Part shown: positions 1-6,719 of the stretch, piece by piece
How positions within the stretch are numbered: position 1 is the first letter of the stretch
How the letters are laid out: every line of letters begins with the position of its first letter
The notes under the pieces: generated by a model
Database searches by the model: none
What the model was told of the DNA's origin: nothing
The model's input: the letters and a program-made list of their open reading frames with translations, nothing else
NCBI GenBank assembly: GCA_002427745.1
Contig: DIYF01000130.1
Location: 1-12,598 of the forward strand
Direction of reading: 5' to 3'
DNA from: Roseivirga sp. UBA6061
Lineage (GTDB): Bacteria > Bacteroidota > Bacteroidia > Cytophagales > Cyclobacteriaceae
DNA length: 12,598 nt
Program-made: the position numbers and the translations under genes

Positions 1-1452
1 AAAGTAGAAAATAGAGAAAACCAGTACCACAAAAATTGAGATCCGAATGGCTCGGGCGGGATTGGTGCCGTAATCAGTATAAAATCTCAGCAAGGCATTT
101 AATCTCCACTGGATCCAGTTTTCCAGACCTCCATAGGTTTTGTATTTATACTGCAATTGCCTGAGCTGCACGTCTTTCATTTCCACATAGGTCTGATTGG
201 CATCCTGAATCTGTCCATTGTCTTTGAATACCTTATACAATCTGTAGTAGCTGGAAATGAAGCCCTGAAACATGTCTTCGTTTTCAAAGTCTTCCTCAGC
301 AAGCCCCTGGTAAGTTTCAAAAGCCACATCAGCTGTCTGTCGTATCAGGGGTTCCCACAGGTGTTCGGGTATTTCATTTCCTTCCAGGGGGCTGGTGAGC
401 ATGGTAGCAAGCACTGAAGCCGAGGCCAGTTTAAAGCCTCCCAGGTCACGCCAGTGCATATTGTTGTTTTTGCCCTGAAGTATCAGCTCTGTGAAAATAA
501 TGTTGCCGGTTACCTCATTGTCTAAAAACATAAGCTGTCGCGACACAGTAACTTCAGGGTAAAATTGTGATTCGATCAGATTTTGGTCGATGGCCATGTA
601 TTCAAATTCACCCTCTACGAAAATAAATTGTTCATCGTCAGTAGCATGAAACTTGTTGCTGATCAGATAAAACTGATGGAGATTACCATAGAGATTAAAG
701 CGCGCCTGGGTTCTGAACACTACGGAATCTGATGAGTCTCCTTCCATCAACACCGGGATTGCAGAATCAATAGGCTCAAAAGTAGTACCCTCCATATAGA
801 AGTCATTGAAGGTGCCTTTGAACTCCATATCAAAGTTGGCGCCCTCTTCAAACTTTGAATCATAGACCCAGAAAAGGCTGCTTATCCGGATATCGTATAG
901 CCTGTAGTGCCCGTGAAACTCGGTGTCATAAATTTCACATTTGACATGGTCGTTTTGCCATTCCCGGTATTCACCAAAGTGTGAGTTCCTGATCAGAAAG
1001 GAGGCATTCACTTTGAGCAACCGGAGTTTTACGGTATCCACCCGCATATGATGAAATGTGAGTTCGTCAAAGCTCCCCTCCGTTATACTGAATTTGTCCA
1101 GCTGCAGATGCTGAAAGGCAATGCCTGAACTCTGAGCGTTATGAATTTCAATTTCTTTGACCCGACTGATAATGCCCAGGGTATCAGCAGGGATTTCTGT
1201 TTTAAGAACAGACGCAAGGCTTGCCAGAAAATCAGAAGCCTCCGGATCAGCAGCATTTGCTGTAATGTCATCAACTATTTGTACCTGATCGTAGCGGAGC
1301 TTTTCATTGTCAGAGGAGATCACCTCTCTGTATATTTCTGACAGTTTTATGGTTTGCGGAGTCTGGAAAGCTAAGACACAGGGAAGTGCGCATAAAAGAA
1401 AAACCAGGGAAAGGAGTAGCCTCCTCCATCCGGAGTAGAAGTGGTGGTGCAT
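1..1452 (-). CDS. Exported protein with C-terminal channel-like membrane segment (partial)
   Basis: Partial gene: 484 codons are open from the ATG at 1452 to the window edge, with no stop or frameshift. An in-frame stop lies eight codons upstream and no other ATG lies between, so this start is well supported. The N-terminus (MHHHFYSGWRRLLLSLVFLL, then CALPCVLAFQ) is a signal peptide. Residues about 100-300 are rich in short beta-type repeats such as F.G.F and F.L.GN.., suggesting a loose beta-helix or pentapeptide-like fold. Residues about 340-450 look helical. The last visible stretch reads WRLNALLRFYTDYGTNPARA followed by a strongly hydrophobic segment (IRISIFVVLVFSIFYF), which I infer to be the first of one or more membrane helices. 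From memory, similar C-termini in Bacteroidota lead into a small ion-channel-like pair of helices, but that part lies outside the window. Function not assigned. The next gene on this strand (stop at 1533) ends 80 bp upstream, so co-transcription is possible. Confidence 0.8.
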   Translation of the reverse strand, partial: MHHHFYSGWRRLLLSLVFLLCALPCVLAFQTPQTIKLSEIYREVISSDNEKLRYDQVQIVDDITANAADPEASDFLASLASVLKTEIPADTLGIISRVKEIEIHNAQSSGIAFQHLQLDKFSITEGSFDELTFHHMRVDTVKLRLLKVNASFLIRNSHFGEYREWQNDHVKCEIYDTEFHGHYRLYDIRISSLFWVYDSKFEEGANFDMEFKGTFNDFYMEGTTFEPIDSAIPVLMEGDSSDSVVFRTQARFNLYGNLHQFYLISNKFHATDDEQFIFVEGEFEYMAIDQNLIESQFYPEVTVSRQLMFLDNEVTGNIIFTELILQGKNNNMHWRDLGGFKLASASVLATMLTSPLEGNEIPEHLWEPLIRQTADVAFETYQGLAEEDFENEDMFQGFISSYYRLYKVFKDNGQIQDANQTYVEMKDVQLRQLQYKYKTYGGLENWIQWRLNALLRFYTDYGTNPARAIRISIFVVLVFSIFYF

Positions 1453-1532
1453 GTCGTGAATTCGGTCGTCCTGCTCAGAAGGTGCGAATAAATTTCAGTG
1501 CTTCCAAATCTCTGAAATAAAGCTTCTTATGC

Positions 1533-2366
1533 TTATAGGAGTTCTAAGATGGAGCTAAAATCCTGCTTATCTATCTTCATCTCATTTTCGGTAGCTTCGT
1601 AGTAGTTGTTCTCAAACTCAATCAGCCGGATGCTGGTATTGCGGCTGTGCAGTCCGCTGGCAAGTCCGTGAAAAATATAAGTCGCAATCTGATTGTGGGT
1701 AACGTGGAAAGTATTGAAGTAGCCCCCGCTAAACAGGCAAATTCTGATGGTATTGATGGCTTTCAGCTCCAGTGCATTGGGTTTATTAGCTCCCGCATAA
1801 TTCTGATTGTAGTTCATGACCGCCCGTATGATGTTCTCAGCGGTGGCTTCAATCGCATTCAGAAAATCATTGGGAGTAGAGTACAGGTCACCCATAGGAG
1901 GCACCACATAGATCATGGCATAATTAGCATCTACTTCGTAAGGCCGCAGATGATCCTTGAATACATCGATAAAGACAATGCCATCATAATCGACACAGGC
2001 AGAGTTGGCTGCCGGTTTTTGAATCAGGGAGAACTGTACAGGAGAATCAGGTTCCGGTGCATCCAGCACTGCACTCTCATTTTCACCCACAATGCGGTGC
2101 AGGTACTTATGAATTTTCTGGTAGGGGTGTCGGCCTACAAAACCCTGCTGAGCACTGAGAATGCCATAAAATGCCCCGATCATACCTTCCTGACCTACCT
2201 CGAAGAGCGAACCGGAATATGAAGTGCCCGCATTGACCGACCCCATCACCGTATTGGTATCTTCAGGTGCTGTTTCGTAGAAAATTTCACAGACACGTGC
2301 ATGCTCAGGATTGAGCAACTCAGCAGATACCTGAGTGCCGGGGAACTTGTTTAAGGTCATATACAA
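1533..2366 (-). CDS. Hypothetical protein, weakly macro-domain-like
   Basis: A 277-residue protein that I do not recognise with confidence. It has no signal peptide or membrane helix, so it is probably cytoplasmic. Start is ATG at 2366; a second ATG two codons later (MTLNKF) would serve equally well. Two stretches recall macro domains: GSVNAGTSYSG at residues 42-52 (compare VNAAN of the ADP-ribose-binding loop) and IRICLFSGGYF at 207-217, followed by an amphipathic helix (THNQIATYIFHGLASGL). In macro domains a strand, a glycine-rich loop and a helix occur in that place. The middle (residues 120-160) has hydrophobic strands such as GIVFIDVF and YAMIYVVPPMG. The resemblance is by eye only and key residues differ, so an ADP-ribose-related role is a guess. 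It is divergent from the cyclophilin gene; 133 bp separate the two starts. Confidence 0.75.
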   Translation of the reverse strand: MYMTLNKFPGTQVSAELLNPEHARVCEIFYETAPEDTNTVMGSVNAGTSYSGSLFEVGQEGMIGAFYGILSAQQGFVGRHPYQKIHKYLHRIVGENESAVLDAPEPDSPVQFSLIQKPAANSACVDYDGIVFIDVFKDHLRPYEVDANYAMIYVVPPMGDLYSTPNDFLNAIEATAENIIRAVMNYNQNYAGANKPNALELKAINTIRICLFSGGYFNTFHVTHNQIATYIFHGLASGLHSRNTSIRLIEFENNYYEATENEMKIDKQDFSSILELL

Positions 2367-2499
2367 ACTTTAGTTTTGGGGCGTAAAACGCACTTTCCAA
2401 AATACGAAAATTTATTGGATAAAGAGGCTTACAAGAGCAAGAGCACAGCGCTTGTGTATTCTCATTATGATCGCATGTTGCTTTTTGATAAGTTTAAAT

Positions 2500-3087
2500 A
2501 TGAAGAGATTTTTTCCACTGCTTTGCCTGCTTACTTTTTTTGCCTGCTCACCTGAAAAAACTTACCAGGTAGGTCAGATCAATACTTCTTTTGGCGAGAT
2601 GCTCATCTGGCTTTATGATGAAACGCCTAAACATAAAAAGGCCTTTATTGAGCTCGCAGAGGAGGGCTATTACGATGATTATACCTTCAACAGGGTGATC
2701 GACAAATTTGTAGCTCAGGGTGGCTGCCCCGATACGCCCGAGGGCTTTGCCTATTCAGTACACCTGCTGGAACCTGAATTCAGAGATACAATTGGGCATG
2801 TATATGGAGCCTTTGGTGCGGGTAGGGATGGTAACCCCGGTAAGCTATCAGCCGCCTGTCAGTTTTACATCGTACAGAACGAAAACGGCCTCGCCCGTCT
2901 GGACGGAGACTATATGATCTACGGCCATGTGTTCAAAGGCATGGATCTGGTAGATCAGATTGTAAAAGTAGAAACAGACTCAATCAACCAGCCATTAACC
3001 CCCATCAATCTGGATGTGAATGTGATTGAAATGACGGCTGCCGAGATTGAAGCCTATGACTTTAAAATACCTGCTGGCAGCAAATAG
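2500..3087 (+). CDS. Cyclophilin-type peptidyl-prolyl cis-trans isomerase, lipoprotein
   Basis: Catalyses cis-trans isomerisation of Xaa-Pro bonds, here probably in the periplasm. I place the start at ATG 2500 (195 residues): it gives a compact lipoprotein signal, MKRFFPLLCLLTFFAC, with Cys16 as the lipidated residue. The open frame extends upstream to a TTG at 2452, but that would add an atypical leader. The cyclophilin core is clear: FNRVIDKFVAQGG at residues 63-75 (Arg65, Phe70 and Gln73 match the catalytic Arg55, Phe60 and Gln63 of human CypA), then CQFYIV (120-125) and LDGDYMIYGHVFKGMDLVD (134-152). The position equal to CypA Trp121 is Arg133 and that of His126 is Tyr138, so cyclosporin-type binding is unlikely although the catalytic Arg is kept. 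The length fits a single-domain periplasmic cyclophilin. It converges on the peptidase gene to its right. Confidence 0.93.
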   Translation: MKRFFPLLCLLTFFACSPEKTYQVGQINTSFGEMLIWLYDETPKHKKAFIELAEEGYYDDYTFNRVIDKFVAQGGCPDTPEGFAYSVHLLEPEFRDTIGHVYGAFGAGRDGNPGKLSAACQFYIVQNENGLARLDGDYMIYGHVFKGMDLVDQIVKVETDSINQPLTPINLDVNVIEMTAAEIEAYDFKIPAGSK

Positions 3088-3116
3088 CCTGGCCCTGTAG
3101 TGAGGTACTGCCAAAC

Positions 3117-3165
3117 TGCGAGATATTTCGCATCAGAGAACGATATTTATCGCTAAATCGATATA
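3117..3165. terminator. Possible shared terminator region between convergent genes
   Basis: The 80 bp between the stops of the convergent cyclophilin and peptidase genes hold small inverted repeats: TGCGA/TCGCA (3117-3121 with 3128-3132, loop 6) and CGATA/TATCG (3141-3152, loop 2), then a self-complementary GATATATATC. The stems are short and A/T-rich with no strong T-run, so termination here is only suggested by the position. Confidence 0.25.
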
Positions 3166-3167
3166 TA

Positions 3168-5195
3168 TCACTCGATCACACCAATGCTCGCCAGAGCCTC
3201 CAGGTACTCTTTCACATACATAGTGGGGATAGGACCGAACTCGGCTGATACGGCATTGCGAATGTCCGTTACGCTTCGCATGCCGTCAACCAGGTTGAGA
3301 ATTTCATAGGCATAAGCTCCGCCTCCTCCCCAGATGCCGGAGTAGCCAAATACCTTGATTTTAGCCGCTTTTTCTGCTCCGTATTTATCGTTGAAATAGT
3401 TGTAGCCAAATACGGACATAGGGCCTTTCGGGCTTTCGGCACGACTATATACCCGGGCACTGGTGCCATTACCCGCTTTGCCCTGGCCCCAGATCTTCAC
3501 CATGTCCTTCAAAAATGTTAAGGCCTCCCTCTGTAGTGTTTTTGAGCTAAGCCCATAGCGATCCATATCCGTGATCACACCCATTTCGTACTGCCAGTGA
3601 TGGTACTTGAGGTTTTCACGGTCCTCTTCACTTTCCAGCATAGCCAGTTTTTCCAGCATAACACCGGTGCGCTTCAGCGAAGCAGCTTTCAGCATCTCAA
3701 ATACCATGTCGGTATGGTCACTGGTCAGATTAGCAATTGTATAGGCACTGCCCGCCCCGATAAAAGCCGCTCTTTTCAGCTTGGTGGGGTCGATATTGCC
3801 CGGTACATCATAGTTGGTATGGATATAACGATCCGGCCAGTCATGCAGGTAAATAGAAGGAATTTTAAAGGAGCCCTCTGAGAACACCTGAAAGTCACTA
3901 CCCATGTGGAACTGACCCAAAGTGGCATTGAGCTCTTCTTTGCCGCCTTCTTCGCTTACAATCGGGTATTTTGGGCGGGCTCCCGTGGCATATTGATAAG
4001 AGACCTCATTGACATAAGAGCCAAAGGCTTCACCAATGCTGTTAATGACATTGGGCAGGCTCTTAGGGCTGCGGGATACATGGAAAATAGCCTTGGTATT
4101 AGGGTTACCACCCACCATGTCCATATGGATATTGGCGATCGTGGTTTTCTGCATCTCAGGTCGGTAGTTGAGCAGGGCTGTGGTGCCCTCAATTTCCGGA
4201 GACCAGACAAAACGAATGGTACGCTTAGGACGCTCTATTTGTCCTTCACGAATCATTTTCACCATAGCCCGTGCCACTTCCATAATGGCCACGCAGCCAC
4301 TGGCATTGTCATTTGCCCCCGGCCTTGGGTGATCCAGATGGCAGGTAAACACAATTTCTTCACGACTTAGCTCAGGGTCTGAGCCCTTGATCACAGCCGT
4401 CAGTATATCATAATAGCCTGCTTCTTTCCGGGCCTCCACTTTCGCATCAAGCAGGATTTTTTCTCCGCGGGCCAGTCGTTCCTGAAAGGTGCGGGCCTGT
4501 TTCAGCGAGACCATAAAGGCGAAGGTCTTGATATCCGAGAAGGTAGAAAGGTGCCCCCAGCGGATCAGGTTCTCGTCTTCTTTCCACCAGGCTGTTACCT
4601 GGTTGGGAGCATAGCTGATGATGCCTGCGGCCCCGTATTTCTTTACAGCCAGAGCCGCCACTGCTCCCGGTTGAGAGCTGGTAAGTACCAGCTTGCCCTT
4701 TACATCTATTCCCGCATAGTCAGCATCGCTGGTACCGCGACCAATGTCTGCCAGAAGTGCCCGGGCCGTGCCACTTTCACTGTCCTGGGCCAGCGTCATG
4801 GGAATAGCCTCCCAGTTAGCAATACGGTCCTTGCGGTAAAACCTGCCGTTCGTTTCTTCCAGCTCCCAAAGTTCAGCGAAGTCTACATTCCAGGCAGGGC
4901 GTGATCGTTGTGTGCCGTAAAAGGCCTTACCATCCGCAGGTATGCGGATCATCTCAATGCCTTCCAGACCGTAAGCTTTGATCTGCTCCATGATAAAGTC
5001 TGTGGCCTCCTTATAATCTTCCGATCCCCGCATTCTGTGCAGCCGTGACAGAAATTCCAGGTTTCTCTGGGCAGATTCTCCGGACAGCTCGGTATCAAAT
5101 GCCTGGATGAGCCTGTCATCCATCAGGGAGATTTTTTGGGCCGAAAGAGAAAAAGTAAAAAGGAGGGAGGTGAAAAAGAGGCCAAAGGCTTTCAT
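3168..5195 (-). CDS. Secreted M28-family zinc metallopeptidase with PA domain
   Basis: A 675-residue aminopeptidase-like enzyme. The signal peptide (MKAFGLFFTSLLFTFSLSAQ) places it in the periplasm or outside the cell. After a helical N-terminal segment (22-80), residues about 140-240 form a PA-type insert (DVKGKLVLTSSQPGA, KKYGAAGIISY). The M28 catalytic core follows with recognisable zinc-site residues: His286 and Asp288 in CHLDHPRPG, Asp296 in GANDNASG, Glu334 in WSPEIEGT, Asp359 in HMDMVGG and His459 in YIHTNYD. The usual adjacent Glu-Glu pair is here PEIE, as in more distant M28 relatives with a single Glu at this place. Residues 500-570 are helical. The last 45 residues (LVDGMRSVTDIRNAVSAEFG, ending LASIGVIE) resemble a small winged-helix module. 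The likely role is trimming peptides for nutrition; the substrate cannot be read from sequence. The repeat array begins about 45 bp upstream of its start codon. Confidence 0.93.
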   Translation of the reverse strand: MKAFGLFFTSLLFTFSLSAQKISLMDDRLIQAFDTELSGESAQRNLEFLSRLHRMRGSEDYKEATDFIMEQIKAYGLEGIEMIRIPADGKAFYGTQRSRPAWNVDFAELWELEETNGRFYRKDRIANWEAIPMTLAQDSESGTARALLADIGRGTSDADYAGIDVKGKLVLTSSQPGAVAALAVKKYGAAGIISYAPNQVTAWWKEDENLIRWGHLSTFSDIKTFAFMVSLKQARTFQERLARGEKILLDAKVEARKEAGYYDILTAVIKGSDPELSREEIVFTCHLDHPRPGANDNASGCVAIMEVARAMVKMIREGQIERPKRTIRFVWSPEIEGTTALLNYRPEMQKTTIANIHMDMVGGNPNTKAIFHVSRSPKSLPNVINSIGEAFGSYVNEVSYQYATGARPKYPIVSEEGGKEELNATLGQFHMGSDFQVFSEGSFKIPSIYLHDWPDRYIHTNYDVPGNIDPTKLKRAAFIGAGSAYTIANLTSDHTDMVFEMLKAASLKRTGVMLEKLAMLESEEDRENLKYHHWQYEMGVITDMDRYGLSSKTLQREALTFLKDMVKIWGQGKAGNGTSARVYSRAESPKGPMSVFGYNYFNDKYGAEKAAKIKVFGYSGIWGGGGAYAYEILNLVDGMRSVTDIRNAVSAEFGPIPTMYVKEYLEALASIGVIE

Positions 5196-5240
5196 AGTCT
5201 GGTTTTGAAGGTCAGTCTCTGAAATTAAGGAATTCTCCCC

Positions 5241-5334
5241 GAAGTGCTTGTGTAGGTTGGAATACAGAGATTATAACTAAGAGGTTGCTTCAGTCACAGC
5301 CAGACTGTTGTCTGTCGGTTCCTTCGCAATGACG
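5241..5334 (+). repeat. Repeat copy 1, left-truncated and diverged
   Basis: The left arm is missing. It starts with GAAGTGCT, carries a short extra stretch and GATTATAACTAAGAGGTTGC in place of the usual GTGACTAAGAGATTGC, then keeps the standard right arm ending CGCAATGACG at 5334. It forms the leftmost edge of the array. Confidence 0.75.
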
Positions 5335-5381
5335 AACAGGATCGTCATTACTGTAAGTGTTGGATAATTCACAAACAGAAC

Positions 5382-5506
5382 CGTCATTACGAGCGTAGCG
5401 TGGTAATCTCTATGAGGAGTTCGGGTATTAGAAGTGCCGGGGTTGTGACAAAGAGATTGCTTCAGTCACAGTCAGACTGTTGTCTGCCAGTTTCTTCGCA
5501 ATGACG
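5382..5506 (+). repeat. Repeat copy 2, short form (125 bp)
   Basis: Complete short-form copy without the 21-bp hairpin insert: the left arm reads GAGCGTAGCGTGGTAATCTC. It carries subtype marks ATTAGAAGTGCCGGGG and GTGACAAAG, shared only with copy 6. The spacer before it ends in CAGAAC, also as for copy 6. Confidence 0.9.
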
Positions 5507-5553
5507 AATAGGATCGTTATTACTGTAAGTGTTAGATAATTCACGAACAGAAT

Positions 5554-5708
5554 CGTCATTACGAGCATAGCGCAGCCTGCCTGCCTGCCTGCCGTAAAAG
5601 GCAGGTAATCTCTATGAGTAGTTCGAGTATTTGAAGTGCTGAGGTTGTGACTAAGAGATTGCTTCAGTCACAGCCAGACTGTAGTCTGTCAGTTCCTTCG
5701 CAATGACG
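5554..5708 (+). repeat. Repeat copy 3, long form with expanded TGCC tract (155 bp)
   Basis: Long-form copy in which the hairpin insert is enlarged by extra CCTG/TGCC units (about 5576-5594) and reads CCGTAAAAGGCAGG on its right side. The remainder matches copies 4, 5 and 7. Replication slippage in the 4-bp tract is the simplest explanation of its 9 extra bases. Confidence 0.9.
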
Positions 5709-5755
5709 AATAGGATCGTCATTACTGTAAGTGTTAGATAATTCACGAACAGAAT

Positions 5756-5901
5756 CGTCATTACGAGCGTAGCGCGGCCTGCCTGCGGCAAAGGCAGGTA
5801 ATCTCTATGAGGAGTTCGGGTATTTGAAGTGCTGAGGTTGTGACTAAGAGATTGCTTCAGTCACAGCCAGACTGTTGTCTGTCAGTTCCTTCGCAATGAC
5901 G
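5756..5901 (+). repeat. Repeat copy 4, long form (146 bp)
   Basis: Complete long-form copy. The insert after GAGCGTAGCG is a hairpin, CCTGCC then TGCGGCAAA then GGCAGG. It is followed by only the first part of the usual spacer (AATAGGATCGTTATTA) before the sequence turns into a degenerate left arm and the nuclease gene. Confidence 0.9.
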
Positions 5902-5909
5902 AATAGGAT

Positions 5910-5950
5910 CGTTATTATGAGTTGAGTGAGGCCTGGGGCAAAGCCAGGTA
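5910..5950 (+). repeat. Degenerate left arm of a repeat upstream of the nuclease gene
   Basis: CGTTATTATGAGTTGAGTGA then GGCCTGGGGCAAAGCCAGGT aligns along its length with a long-form left arm, with substitutions in the GAGCGTAGCG part and a 4-bp deletion in the hairpin insert. No matching centre or right arm follows; the nuclease gene comes instead. Confidence 0.65.
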
Positions 5951-5978
5951 GCCTGGTACCTCTGGCATAAAGGCTACC
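5947..5978 (+). promoter_or_regulatory. Inverted repeat in the leader of the nuclease gene
   Basis: Perfect 8-bp stem GGTAGCCT (5947-5954) and AGGCTACC (5971-5978) with a 16-base loop, followed by a run of six A. It lies 52 bp upstream of the nuclease start codon. It could be a leader hairpin, a terminator of leftward transcripts (T-run on the minus strand side would precede the stem, so less likely), or a nuclease binding site. Role unknown. Confidence 0.4.
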
Positions 5979-6030
5979 AAAAAAGGGGGATGCTATGAAA
6001 TAGAATTACATAATTTCTATCTTAATCTTT

Positions 6031-6339
6031 ATGTGGAATGGTGCATGGGTATATATTGTGACCAACAAGAAAGAAGGTACACTTTACACAGGCGTAACCT
6101 CGGAGCTACCCAACAGAATTATGCAGCATAAGGAAAAACTCTATCCTAATAGTTTTTCTGCACGCTACAATTGTGACAAGTTAGTCTACTACAACGCCTA
6201 TGATTCGATTGAGGAGGCTATTGCCCGAGAAAAACAGATTAAGGCCGGTTCCAGACAAAAGAAGATTGATTTGATTGAATCGATGAATCCTGACTGGCAG
6301 GATTTGTATGATAGTATCAAAGATTGGTCGGTTTCTTAG
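6031..6339 (+). CDS. Small GIY-YIG family nuclease, repeat-embedded
   Basis: A 102-residue protein made up of one GIY-YIG domain. The first motif is WVYI (Tyr8) and the second is LYTGVT (Tyr19). The conserved Arg29 lies in LPNRIMQHK and the metal-binding Glu67 in EEAIAREKQIKAG; a typical family ending follows (SRQKKIDLIESMNPDWQDLY). All expected catalytic positions are present, so it should be an active endonuclease fold. There is no DNA-binding extension such as homing endonucleases carry. ATG at 6031 gives the usual N-terminus; no ribosome binding site is evident. It is flanked on both sides by the same repeat family, with a degenerate left arm 81 bp upstream and a full copy 15 bp downstream of its stop. 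Proteins of this small subfamily are common in Bacteroidota and often sit near such repeats, to my recollection; their cellular role is not established. A link to repeat mobility or recombination is my inference. Confidence 0.93.
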   Translation: MWNGAWVYIVTNKKEGTLYTGVTSELPNRIMQHKEKLYPNSFSARYNCDKLVYYNAYDSIEEAIAREKQIKAGSRQKKIDLIESMNPDWQDLYDSIKDWSVS

Positions 6340-6354
6340 CCCTTTATTTTAGAT

Positions 6355-6500
6355 CGTCATTACGAGCGCAGCGCGGCCTGCCTGCGGCAAAGGCAGGTAA
6401 TCTCTATGAGGAGTTCGAGTATTTGAAGAGCAGAGGTTGTGACTAAGAGATTGCTTCAGTCACAGTCAGACTGTCGTCTGTCAGTTCCTTCGCAATGACG
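6355..6500 (+). repeat. Repeat copy 5, long form (146 bp)
   Basis: Complete long-form copy starting 15 bp after the nuclease stop codon. It has GAGCGCAGCG where other copies have GAGCGTAGCG, and GAAGAGCAGAGG where the others have GAAGTGCTGAGG. Confidence 0.9.
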
Positions 6501-6547
6501 AATAGGATCGTCATTACTGTAAGTGTTGGATAATTCACGAACAGAAC

Positions 6548-6672
6548 CGTCATTACGAGCGTAGCGTGGTAATCTCTATGAGGAGTTCGGGTATTAGAAG
6601 TGCCGGGGTTGTGACAAAGAGATTGCTTCAGTCACTGCCAGACTGTTGTCTGTCAGTTCTTTCGCAATGACG
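6548..6672 (+). repeat. Repeat copy 6, short form (125 bp)
   Basis: Short-form copy nearly identical to copy 2, sharing the ATTAGAAGTGCCGGGG and GTGACAAAG marks. It differs from copy 2 only at a few sites in the right arm (for example CACTGCC for CACAGTC). Confidence 0.9.
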
Positions 6673-6719
6673 AAAAGGATCGTCATTACTGTAAGTGTTG
6701 GATAATTCACGAACAGAAT

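Noticed and set aside
1647..2222. A 191-codon plus-strand open frame
   Set aside because: It is antisense to the 277-residue gene, which has better composition for a globular protein and a proper start near the divergent control region. The choice is by composition only.
2489..2496. TAAGTTTA as a Bacteroidota -7 promoter box for the cyclophilin gene
   Set aside because: It abuts the start codon and the nearest TTG elements are 8 or 34 bases away, outside usual spacing.
2452..2499. TTG start for the cyclophilin gene, giving 16 more residues
   Set aside because: It would place an extra hydrophobic stretch before the lipoprotein signal; ATG 2500 gives a standard signal with Cys at residue 16.
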